Shown piece by piece: positions 12,801-23,775 of a stretch of 64,000 bases of DNA. The DNA is from Paragonimus westermani (lineage: Eukaryota; Platyhelminthes; Trematoda; Plagiorchiida; Troglotrematidae). Position 1 is the first letter of the stretch. The number at the start of each line of letters is the position of its first letter. Location: positions 118,051 to 182,050 of the forward strand of contig QNGE01000732.1 of the NCBI GenBank assembly GCA_008508345.1, given 5' to 3'. Made by a program: the position numbers and the translations under genes. The notes under the pieces are model-generated. The model did no database searches and was not told where the DNA came from. It saw only the letters and a list, made by a program, of their open reading frames with translations.

Positions 12801-14934
12801 CATCACGTTTGATATCTGCTTAAACTTTTCGGATGAAAATTTCATATCTTGCCTGCAAAATCACTTCGGTACTCATTGGCTCAAGTGCAGTGTGGCAAAC
12901 ACTGCAAAATGTTCACACTGATTACTTGAGTTAATCTCTGTGAGCGATGTAGGGGTTAATTATTAGAAACTGAGCCGAATGTCAACGTTGTTTGTCCAAC
13001 TTCCACGTACTACCGAAATGGCACAAGTAAAACATCAAACCTCCAACCACATATGTTGATACTCGCTTGTATGACTGTCAGTTGAAAATCCGCGCCCGAT
13101 TTTTGATCTGACAAGTATTATGTTACTAAACTGGTTCGTCGCAAACAGTTGAGTCAGCTCCGCGTAGCAAGAATTATCGTGAACTCACACAAATCCTTTG
13201 AAAATGAGTGAATAACAGTCTTCTTAAATCATGCGCTGCTGAGCAGAGAAAGTGTTTAGTTGAATAAATTACAGGTTTGCTACCGAATATACTCCTGACA
13301 AATCGCTATCACTCATTGCTCGCAAAATAGGGAGACGTCATCAAATCGCTAGCAAGGCTTTCTGCTCAAATCACTGACTGCTCTACGAATGACGTTCGTC
13401 ATTAGAAAGTTTATCACCTCGAAGTGATTGTATTTACAAAGAAAATCTGGAGCTAGAAGACTGTTTAGCATGTCAACAAACAAATTATTAGGCATGTCAC
13501 CACATTAGTTCTTTAAATAGGGATTTTCAGAAAGTTTTCGAAGAGAACTGCCTACTGGATATTCACGAAATCACAGCGTTTTATTGAAACTATACGTCAG
13601 TCTGTGTTTGATTTACTCATAAATAAAGGTGGTGAAGAATAGATCATTCATCCATTTCATCTCTAAGCCTCCCAATTTGTTCTAATCCCATATGAATTCG
13701 GTTGTAAAGTTTGAGCGTACTCGCTTCGAGATACAGCAGTTGGCTGAACTTTGATCTGTATGTGAAACTCAGGATCACGGCCTGTGGAGGTTTGATAAAG
13801 GAATGTTTTTCTATGTGAATACTGCTCCACTTCAATCACGAATGTCTGATGAAAACTGATCTGGAGCCCAGTCAAGCTGATTACTATGATAGGTGATTAG
13901 TGACTACAGTGTTTCCGATGCGATATTGTTTTCCTTCAATGTGGTTTAGAATTGGGTTGTGAGCAGCTGGTCCATCTAGATGGGCTAACAGAGTTTATTC
14001 CCTAACCTCAGATTTGACTTGCCTTTGCAATTCGTCTCTTCCGTTCAATAATTTTCAAAATGGTTTTTTTTTAAATGCAGAACTAAACATTTTCGGAACT
14101 TGAACCAAATGACCGTGGATTCCATCTGTTGTTTCATTCGTAGTAGAGCAAAGCAACAGGTGCAAGGAAGTTGTTTACCTAAACAACACTGATTTTGTTT
14201 ACTTACAGTCACTTGTGTCTTTGGCTGCCTAAAAACACGTTCCAATCACAGCGATCAACCATCGTCCCACTCACCTATTCAACCCCATCCTCACGTAAGT
14301 GTAGGTGTTGCTTCGAAGCAGTCTGATTTTCATACGAACATGAAAGAATGTTTCATGGCCAAACCGTCGCATGTGATGTTGTGAAAGCCAGAACCAAGAT
14401 AACTGTAATCGAATGAACAAGATAAGAATTGGGAATTCTCACAGATTTAAGGTGGCAACTTTTTCAGCAACAGTGTTAATTACGAGGGCACTCCGTTTAT
14501 GTCAAGATTAGGCTGTTAAAAACTCATTGCCAAGCTGGGGTTAGTGAAGTACAATTCTTTCCTGCGGTCACTAACTTATGAACCGGGCATACACCCAAGT
14601 GTTCAAATTGAATCATTAGTCTACCAAAGGTGGTCTCGTCTGAAGTGTACAAAACCTTCAGGGTTGGAGTACGCTGCTATTTGACAGAACGTAGTGGATT
14701 TTTGCTCAAACATGCTTAAGGTATAGTTAGGAAATTGACACCACTTTGATAAACAAAACTCTTGGGTTTTTTGCACAAGAAATACAGAAGGCCGATCATA
14801 CTTCACAACTTTTTAGTTCAGTCTACTCATTCTGGTCGTTGTGACTGTCATGCTAATCAGGGATTCCAGGGTGTTCCTACTGAAGCCGCAATACCCTATT
14901 ATGATATTCAGTAGTAAGGTTGATTTAACTATTG
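9809..14934. other. No recognisable gene over about 5 kb
   Basis: No retroelement motif, tRNA, structured RNA or exon with plausible coding character was recognised. Open frames of up to about 90 codons at 9907-10182 (+), 11003-10743 (-) and 12329-12072 (-) have no identifiable domain and are treated as chance. Confidence 0.4.
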
Positions 14935-15034
14935 ATATACAGATTGGGAATAACACAACGTTACGAGCAAGTTGTAATACTCTACGTTTCAACCACCTCG
15001 GGTGGCCTTCCTCAGGAGTGTTGTAATTGAAATC
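14935..15034 (-). mobile_element. Short PLE-like terminal module with hammerhead-like hairpin, minus copy
   Basis: Read on the minus strand, this segment matches 52,688-52,790 almost base for base, from GATTTC...TTACAACACTCC to the end word AATCTGTATAT. Its core (15016-14986) is CCTGAGGAAGG, then a hairpin CCACC-CGA-GGTGG, then TTGAAACGTAG. The CTGANGA and GAAAC boxes flanking a stem are the conserved parts of hammerhead ribozymes. Hairpins of this kind occur at Penelope-like element ends. An extra A follows the CTGAGGA box and no clear stem III is present, so catalysis is doubtful. It is truncated relative to the 52 kb copy. Confidence 0.6.
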
Positions 15035-15054
15035 ACATTGGTCAGTGTGATTTC
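15029..15054. other. Perfect 9-bp inverted repeat
   Basis: GAAATCACA and TGTGATTTC are separated by 8 bases, giving a perfect 9-bp stem directly beside the minus PLE-like module. No T run follows, and nothing else indicates a function. Confidence 0.5.
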
Positions 15055-16399
15055 AGAAACTACACGATTAGTCACAACCTATTCAGATCTGAAGGAACAC
15101 TATTCCGAGCTTTATTGTGATATTATACACATGCATTTTTTCGATCACCCATCTGATTGTTTTATGTCAAATGTACCAAATAGTCTGGGTGATTCACTGG
15201 GTGACAGGATTTCTCAAGCAGTTCCTGTTGAAACCTGTTAAACGATGAGTCTATATTGTTTGTGCAGCTGGTAGATTGCAATGTTAATTCCTTGAATATC
15301 TTTGATGATTTAAATTACCTGATAACTCCCGTGTTAAGTAGTAGAATGAGTAGATTATCCGACTCCATTGGAGCATTTCTGAGTTTCCGGTGTGGTTTCT
15401 TGGTTCAGCCAACAAAGCGTTTGTCACTTTAAAGTACATTGTACCTGTCGTTTATTCGAACCCATTGGGTGCCTACATCTTTTATATTCGTTTCCTTTCT
15501 AATCACATAAACCTTCTGTACTACATGTTTGTAGTGTAAAGATGTTTTGTAGAAATCAATATCTCACCATTGGTTACACGATTGAAACAACAGATGGAGA
15601 GTACTATAGGATAAAAATTTACATACACAGTTCATACCGGTTAGTTCGTTTGTATCTCAAATAACATTGTAAGACTCGCTGGTAACCTGTTACATTTTTG
15701 CATAGATACCTGTTGAAATCCGTTCGCTTCTCAGTGAATGGATCAAATTATCACTGCTGTTGATTGATGGTGACGTTGATGCTCATTGTATCTGTTTCTC
15801 ATTACCGATCGTATTTCTGATATTTGCTGCCTAACGCTTACTGATCCGAGCAAGCCAGGTTGACTGACAATGGCCAGAATGTGATAATTAAGTAGATTGT
15901 AGAAAATGGAATGATACATCACAATTTCGCCACTGGAAGGTAAGTAAAACGGTAGAGCCATTTGAACTTGAGTATGAACGAGTAACCGAGCTCACAGATT
16001 TATTCCAGAGTGCATAGTGATAATGAGTCAGCCCATGGGTGAATTGCCGTCAGATCACTCAGAAGGAGTGGACAAGTCTATCTGGGTCGCACCGTTAATG
16101 GTTTTGTCTACAATGGTTTCATCCATTGCAGGAACCTCTACTAACAATACCATCTGCCCTGTGTGATATTTCAGTGATAACGATCTGACCGATGGACAAA
16201 CACGTGCATGGATTTTTAAGTCGTCCTGCTACACAGAACTAACCTTTTCGAGGCGATTCGTGAAGCGTGTGATGTCCATATTTTGTCCAACTATGTGCGA
16301 TACTCGAGATGTAATGTCCGGTCAGGCGGACCAGTAATAGATCCGACCTGTTGGGGGTGAGGCTATACGAACAGAAACTCGAGTGGCAGACAACAGCGA
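15055..16399. other. No recognisable gene
   Basis: I see no family motif, repeat copy or RNA gene. The open frames on both strands are short and have no recognisable domain. Confidence 0.4.
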
Positions 16400-16812
16400 G
16401 AGATGTGATCAAGTGTGAGTGATGTTCATCATGAAGACAGCCAAATCCCTGACTGCTGTTCATCACCCCCAAAATATTGCTAAGCGAGTTTAGTAAAATC
16501 TTAGAGGTAGGCGCGCGTCAAAAGTTCCACTAGGGGAGTTATCGACTGAAATTAACAGGCAGTTACTGTATCTCCCATCAGGACGGTCGGGCAATCTGAA
16601 CAGTAGTCGGTATTGCCAAGTACCCAGGTTCTGAAGCAGTGATCAACATGAAAGTCTCCTCCAATAGTGGGTGCAGTTCTAGTCCTGGTCGCGACAAGCA
16701 TATACACTAATGACGATCTCTAACAGGAGCGAGACTCGAGTACAGTGTTTCTAGTGGAAAGGGGTTGACTGAAAATTACTTCTGGATATGAATGTGAGCG
16801 ATGTTCACCTAG
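16400..16812 (+). mobile_element. Old SINE copies in tandem: tail fragment then a diverged full unit
   Basis: 16400-16462 matches the SINE tail (GTGAGTGATGTTCATC, then CCAAATCCCTGACTGCT). A head extension begins near 16535 with TTATCGACTG, TTAACAGGCAGTTACTG and GACGGTCGGGCAATCTGA. The unit continues through a box-B-like GTTCTAGTCCTGG, the body word GCATATACACTAATGACGA and the tail GAATGTGAGCGATGTTCA. Divergence is high and box A is not recognisable, so this copy is old and presumably silent. Confidence 0.55.
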
Positions 16813-19800
16813 GTGAACGATGTTAACCTGCAAACACAGGTACGTTAAAGCGAAAGCAGTTAGGATTGTGAACCGTTATCTTTGTCGTGTTGGATGCGAA
16901 CAGGCTAGCCGGCTCTGACCACGTATAGCGTATTCCAGTAGCTTCAACTGTGCATCTATGAACTGTGCGGGCTGATGGTTTGAAGCCTCCGTTTGCCCAA
17001 CGCTTCATAAAGGTGTGTGCACTAATCTTCGATTAGACACTCTGAAGATGATATAGGTCATTTAAGAGCAGCACACACGTTTACGTTTGCCCATCGCCAG
17101 TGAAAATGCAGTTCGTTCAGCTTATTGAAATATGAACATCAAGTGGGACACTGCAATGCGAGAGCTCAAGTTTTTTGTTCAAGTGTTGGATAGAACGTGA
17201 TACCGCTGACGGACTGAACTATTCACTGCATATTTGCAGTTCCTGTTAGTAAACGCTGATAACTCAGGTTGATTAGCCCCTTGGATTTAACTGTCAATTC
17301 ACTGATAGATGTCTCAAGAGAAGTTCTTAGAGTTTATTTACAAAACGCTGATCAGTTGCATCTCAGTAAGTGACCCGGAAGAACAATTATGACCATCGAT
17401 GGATGCTTTTTTGAAGCTTCTCTCCACAAATTTTTATGGTGTCAACAATGATGAGACGTTCCGGTCGCAGCTCCCAAAGCACGAGCAAAACTTTTCCAGA
17501 AGCTAGCGAGAAAAGTGGGGTTATCCCTGATACCATTGGGATCAGTTACGTGTGAAAGGCTTTTAAGTTCTATCTACCAGAAGTCACAGGAGATTTCAAA
17601 TGTAGAAAGCTTTAAACAAGTATCTCTGAAGCACAGCAATGCGGGAATAAAGTGGGCCATTAATCGTGTTGAGCTTACGGTCTACAAAACAACCAGTTTT
17701 ATATCGGACGATCTTATCCAAAACCCTTATTATAGCTTTCCTCGGTCTCCTGGCAATGTCAGGAGTGGCGGTGTGCCAGACACTGTTCATTCAATAGGCA
17801 CTGCTGTCGGAAGTGCGGCCGACGTGAACACAAAGAAACTAGCCATAGCAACATCTGTTCAACCAATGACGTGATTAAATACCGTAAGGAGAATAAGCGC
17901 TGATCAACTACCATTCTGTTCCCTTGTAAACCACATAATGCTATATTCTCGTTGAAGATACGACACACGTAAGGCGAGTGGTAGAGTAAAGCGGCTAGAG
18001 TTCCGCTTTGACTCAGCCTTCAACCAAAACAACTAAACACTGTACACTGTGGCCTATAGTTCACCCGCGAAAACAATTGAAAGTTGACACTCTAGAGTCG
18101 ATATCATAACAGACTGACGATACATGTCTCAGTGCGCAATGGAAGTGAAATGACACCCGTTGAAGTAAACAGACTACAATTTAGCAAAAAATGCTGTATT
18201 CACACTGGCATACTCACAACAGAGCTAGTGGGAATACAGTGAGAAACTAGGGAAGGTGACAGGAATTAGCCAGGAATTCGACCCTGCAAAATGCGTCGCT
18301 AAGGCCATGTCAGGTTTATCATAATTTACTTCTGGGAGCAGAAAAAAGGGCGTTTTAGGAAGAAGGATTAACGACTTGGAGAAAGCTGAGACGTCCTTGT
18401 TCACAGTTTGACAGATAGCTTGGAGTATCTTTGTAGATCTAACGTCTGATCGGATTCACGTGAAGTTTTTCATGAAAATTTTGTGCATCAAATTTTGATG
18501 ACTGTTTCAAGATGGACTATGGAACTTCGGTACACACTGCGCTCACTATACAATCTATGGACTGCATTTAGTGCTTACAGGTAGTTCTTTAAATAAATGT
18601 CAACAAACAGAAACAACGCTCAACCAGAAATGGCACTTGTAATAGCCATCATACTGCGAAGCATATTTCTCAAAAGTTGCGGGATACCAGTTCTGAAAAA
18701 TTGCCAGTTTCGAAATATTCAATTCTGAAAAATTGCCAACCGCTGCTATCCAAAGTTTCTCCAAAAAGCGGCTGTTCGACATCTATTACAAATTCGGTAG
18801 TTGGTTAAGGTTTTACTATTAAATATCAACAAATGGACAACACTAGATATCTGGACGCTTTATTCAGATAGGTAGGTTAGAATGTCCATCAGTCAAAAAA
18901 TATTGTGACTACAACTCTAGGAACTGGTTAATGTGTTGATCAAATCGTACACAGTACACTTTTCATTGCATCCACGCATGCAACTATGCTCCACCATTCT
19001 AAGAACGGTTCTTCATCATTGGTGCAATGGACTGGTTGCCCACTACCTCACTGTGGAACTGAAACAATCGTTTGGGAGATGTGACTGTTTGTCATCTGGA
19101 TAAGGACAACACGAGTGCTATGGCAGACAGCAAAACAAATGAGCCCATCTTGGATAGAGAACTGGAACAATGGGGTTTTTCGTGCACCGCAATTAAAATG
19201 ATCTTTTCACAGTATATCGTGGCCCCGAATGCACGTTCCGTCGTCATGCATGCATGACAGTTTTACTGGACTTCTGAAGAAACGGACGATCATCAGTGGT
19301 GGACTTGGACAACAAGTGATCCCACTTCGCTACTACATAAAGGTTCTCCTCCGCTGCAACCGTCAATGCACAATAACGCCATAGCTTTCCACAACACAAT
19401 GTCTTATACAACGACACACAATTCAAGTAAGTACACTTCGTCACATTCTGTAGGACTGATGGCGTTCAGGGAATCCGAACACCGCTATGTTCGCTTCTCC
19501 CTGACGGTCATGTTAAGCTTCTTCTTGGCCATTTTATGCATCGCCTAATAAGGTACTGTTTGAAGGGTCAACAGAGAACTCCTCTGTTTAGAGGTTGTTC
19601 CCATGGGGATCTTGAGGAAAATATTAGACAAAAGGAGTTTTGGGTCAAAAGCAGTTAATCGAATATACTCCATGTGGCCCAATAATAACCATTCAGGTAG
19701 GCAGTACAAAAAGCCGAATGCACCAGTATAGGTCAGTCAGAATATATCGTCCACTATATTAAGGGACAGCGTAAATGAACCAGTGAGGGAGTGTTTCGAC

Positions 19801-19874
19801 GAAATCAGTCTGGGATCCACAATCCACTTCTCACTACATTACTTAAAACAGATCCCACCTGTCACACGTAGGTA
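16813..19874. other. No recognisable gene
   Basis: The 119-codon plus frame 17515-17874 and several shorter ones have no motif that I recognise. The frame has no upstream acceptor with a strong pyrimidine tract and no conserved domain. No mobile-element copies were seen. Confidence 0.35.
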
Positions 19875-20095
19875 TACTTTTAGTCAATCCCTTTCAAAAA
19901 AGACATTACACTTGAGTTTCTTTCTTGATATACCTCCTCAGTAGTTTATGGGTTTGCCACGGTCGGGAGAGAATTCCAGCCAGGCTTTCATGAGGCAACC
20001 TTATTGCCCACTGCACCATTGACCTCACAATAGTCATGATTGAATTTTCATGTGCGAACGCTCAGTATTGTTCGCTTGTAAATAATGAACAGCAA
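19875..20095 (-). mobile_element. Diverged tRNA-derived SINE copy, minus orientation
   Basis: On the minus strand this reads head (AATAGTTCGCTTGT region in reverse) to tail. It includes a box A remnant with GGTGCAGTGG, the word TTGCCTCATGAAAG, a box B remnant GGAATTCTCTCCCG, and the body word CTACTGAGGAGG. It is a single copy with no inverted partner and no clear flanking repeat. Divergence is similar to the 3.5 kb copy. Confidence 0.6.
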
Positions 20096-20774
20096 TCGTT
20101 TAAATAAATCTGTCAGTAATGAGTTGTTGTCACTCTTCATGGTTATTTGACTGCCGACCACTTTGAGATCGATGACTGTGATTAATTACCATTAGTTCAC
20201 CTCCTCAGAAAACAGAAATGTCGGCTAATGATAATCACCTAATTTTGACCAAGAATGAGAGTTTCACATGCGAAATAAATTGGCCGCCATAGTTGAAGCA
20301 TAGGGTCACCTATCCAGCCTGCTCTTCATTTTGTTACGTTTATACGGTTCCTCACAATGAAACAAGAGAACCAGTCCTCTTGTTGTAGCGGCGCACATTC
20401 GAATGAGAACAGAGTGATGTTGTATAAATCACAGTCAATTTTAATAGCACTAGGTTTATAACTACTGTCGCGCTTCACAGCTTTGTTGAGAATGCCCGAA
20501 AAAGTTCATGCTAAGCAATTTCATCTTTCCTGAGACAGAAAACGGCAGTTCTATGCAAAACGTCCTTATTTCTCGAAGTGTGAAAATACATATTCTTCTC
20601 TTTCACCGTATTTATACGATAACAACTCAGTTCTATTGTGCTCGAAATATTGTCACGCAGATTGTTATAGCTTGATAAACATTAGATCTTATTACGATTT
20701 TCGCATTAAACGAAGTATTGTAGTCAACCCATTTGCAGAAGAGGTAATAAACTCGAATATCATTCTTCTTAGAT

Positions 20775-20880
20775 GCTGATCAGTTGTGCATATTCTTGTC
20801 CGGACCCGGGACTTGAACATCAGTCCTCTTGATTGCGAAGCGATCGCAATACGTTAGTGACCTGTAACCCGACATGGTCA
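20775..20880 (-). repeat. Possible very old SINE-like fragment
   Basis: Read on the minus strand it contains a box-B-like GTTCAAGTCCCGGG followed by AAGAATATGCACAACTGAT. The latter resembles the SINE body word AGGATATGCACTACTGAC. The remainder does not align by eye, so the assignment to the family is tentative. Confidence 0.35.
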
Positions 20881-21149
20881 ACTCGTCACACATGAATGTT
20901 TAGTTTTAATTAAACTGTTAAATTTGGGGCAAGTATCAATGATTCATAGTGTCTGATGATTTGGCCGATCGCTGAGTTTAGCATTTAGGTTGCAAGCATT
21001 TCTCTCCGAACTAGATGACAACATCCATGCGGACGAGTTAGAGCATCTAGATTTCCAGCAGAAGAGGAACAGTATTGTGAAAACTGAATGATCAACCCCA
21101 ATCCATCTAGGAAAGGAAAGATGTACACAAAATTAACTGAAATTACTGC

Positions 21150-21700
21150 GAAAATACAACGTTGGCCAAACTGGACGAACGTTATCTATACAAGTACATA
21201 AACAGGAACTTGCTGTCGAAAGACACGATTAGTTTTCGCTTATCTGTGCTCACGGCTATCAAAGTGGACACATCCAACCTGACTACTATGAGAATCCTTA
21301 CTCAGGCAAAAATCAAACACGCAAAAGAATTACTTGCTGCCTGTTATTTATCAAGCGGTACACTAAACAGATTTACTGAACTGAACACAGTCAATGGGTC
21401 AATTCGACTCGAAAAACAGAGAACAGTAGGAACGCGACCGTGCCCAAATACAGTCACAAGGAGCAACCTCAACAAATCAAATCGACGGGCAAAGCTGAAC
21501 AATGCACAGCCAATCCACTGAAAGTTCAACGACAAAGATCAGACGAACTCCATCGAAAAAAGATCAACCAATGGGTTTTAAGGTCGTGTCTCAACAACGA
21601 CGACAACAGCCGGAAGCGACCAATCAGAACCTAGGTAAAAGTCAAAAGGCACATAAAACAACCAACCACAATTCCGCTCAAAGTATCCGAAGTAACTGAA
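21150..21700 (+). other. A-rich stretch with overlapping open frames; coding status unknown
   Basis: The plus strand is rich in A and C and poor in T, which removes stop codons from several frames at once. One frame is open for 119 codons (21162-21521), and two others for 64-65 codons overlap it. The predicted peptides are rich in Lys, Asn, Thr and Arg and contain no domain that I recognise. Openness in more than one frame argues that composition, not selection, explains it. A host exon cannot be excluded. Confidence 0.3.
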
Positions 21701-22007
21701 AATAATTAGTCAGGAATCAAGTTGAAAAATCCGATTACTTTCACATATAAGATCAGGTATTGATCAGACTTCATCAACCTTCGAGATGGAACCTATGCGC
21801 TCAAACAACCGCACACTGATTTCAGTTCGTTTGTCGATGGGACGTGTAGAGCCTAAATGCGAAGCTGGATGAACAGCCGAGCGCTTAAAAAGTCAACACG
21901 AGATACCAGCAGTCACATATGTACAGTTTGTGTCAACTCATATCCATACTACTCACTGGCAGCATCAGAGCTTGATGTGTTTCTTTGAGCCTTGTAGGCA
22001 GCACACC

Positions 22008-22052
22008 GAGTTAGCTCAGTCGGGTGAGACAGTAGTTTCGTGACTGTACCAC
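22008..22052 (+). repeat. tRNA-like 5' half (box A only), possibly from another SINE family
   Basis: GTTAGCTCAGTCGGGTGAGAC reads like the D arm of a tRNA gene with a good box A. No box B or T arm follows within the expected distance, so it is not an intact tRNA gene. It may be the head of a tRNA-derived repeat unrelated to the main SINE of this window. Confidence 0.35.
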
Positions 22053-23209
22053 GTACTACTGACTACTTTCTTTGTTTTTCCAGCGGATATAGCTTGTTGA
22101 TGGGAGTAATATTTTCAGCAATCTACAGTGTTTTGTGTAACCTACAGCAGATTATACATTCGAACTATACATTCGCTACAATACCATTGCACTGATCAAT
22201 TCCCATGATCGAAAGCATTTTTGTAAGTAAGATATGTTCTGTTCACTTCATTTGGAGTTATTAAATGAGGAAACCACTGCCAAATGTAATCGACTTACAG
22301 TGATCTCTCTACAAGAAAATTTCTACCAAGAAGCAATACCAGCATTGAATGGTTAACCAGAGGACGACGTTCTTTGCACTGAAACTTTAGGAAACTACGA
22401 AACTAGCTTCCTGATTATACTAAGAAACGAATATTTCGGCCCTGTTGCTCAGAGGCGAATAAACAATCAGACGTAACAGGTTGAACGCGTATAAGCTATT
22501 CTGGAAACATTTGACTTCCTTCAATAACTTCATCAGTGCACAGAGAAAACATGTTGCAATGTGCTAGCATTTCGTTTACGAAGTGGTTAAAACAACTGAT
22601 GATACAGTAATCTCACAGCCGTAAACCCGCCACTCAAAATAATGCATCATCAACTGTCAGACACTTCGTGATAACAGGTCATCAAGTTGACCCCTTTGGC
22701 TCATTCAGAATATGACTAGGCACCTAGAACCTGAAATTGTTGACCCTTAACGAAGCTGTGCTAATCAGAGAAAACCGGCCGTTGCTGTCTGCACAAAAGT
22801 GGCTGAAGCAACCCATCGAGTTGCCGTGTTGTTGATAACAACATTTCATGTGGATATATGCGTGTCTATACCCTGTCTATCTCGTGTATAATCTATATTG
22901 TCTACCTGTGCGACTGATGACACTAAGCGTAATGTTAACAGATTTCAACATTTGTGCCAATGCACTATTCTGGACCAAAACCCGTAAAACAAAAAATCAT
23001 TATTCGGAAGACAAGATTCGATTTTCCTTTATTCTTCATGCGATCAACGCAACCACAGAGGTTATCGAATGATCAGCTGTGACAGACAGTAGGCAACTAC
23101 ACCGAAACAATCGGACGTAGGTAACTGGACCTTGTAAATATTACGACAAGTATTTCCATATCAATTTGGTGACTAGAGTCCATCAGTTGTGAATTTTTTA
23201 CCCCCAGTG

Positions 23210-23775
23210 ACCATTTTATTGGTCTCAATACTAAGCCAAGATGGATGACGTTCTTTTCGTCTGTTTGATTCACACCTTCGACATTTCGGTGTAAATCTTC
23301 TGAAAAATAAGTAGACAGGCAGCGATTGTAGGAATTTCGTCCTTCAAATTAGTTATTCTTACGGTAGTGATTTTGATTCTTAACGCGATCTTTGAAAACA
23401 CTTCTCCGATCGATTATCGGCGGATTCAGCCGTTACGTCACTTCGGAATGAAAGCTACAGAAACAATGGTTTCTTCTATGCAATGGAAGCAAACTGATGG
23501 CTGACAGAAATAAGGTCAATGTGCTTCTTTATGAAGTCAATCGGGAGTCCGTGTACTAGAAGTACACCAGTGATGAGATGAAGCTCATTCAACGTCTCCA
23601 AAGTGCTGAGTTTTCTCGGCCCTCCCTCTAGGCAATCAATAATATTTCTCCCTGTGAAACTGTGTACGATAGCCTGTCCAAGTTGGTGTACGGTAGACAG
23701 ACCTTCCGGTTTCACGCATTTTCCGCGCTACATTTAAAAGATGAAACCGCCGATTGACTTCCCTCTCTAAGTTAG
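23210..23775 (-). pseudogene. Decayed Penelope-like element: RT C-terminal part to GIY-YIG start
   Basis: Short protein words in the right order appear on the minus strand in shifting frames. 'SVYRTPTWTG' lies at 23700-23671 and corresponds to 'TVYRKPTWSG' in the intact copy at 28.6 kb. 'LNELHLITGVLLVHGLP' then 'FIKKH' follows (about 23600-23520), matching 'EELDLITSVLQSNGYPRSFI' of the intact copy. 'SFRSDVTAESADNR' (about 23460-23415) matches the 'LPFKGD' connector. 'RRCESNRRKE' then 'HPSWL' (about 23290-23245) resembles the GIY-YIG block 'ERCLISRMKEHLPKW'. Frameshifts and stops separate the words, so it makes no protein. The polymerase core with YVDD was not found. Confidence 0.7.

Noticed and set aside
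17515..17874. 119-codon plus frame
   Set aside because: There are no motifs or splice context, and an overlapping minus frame is also open.
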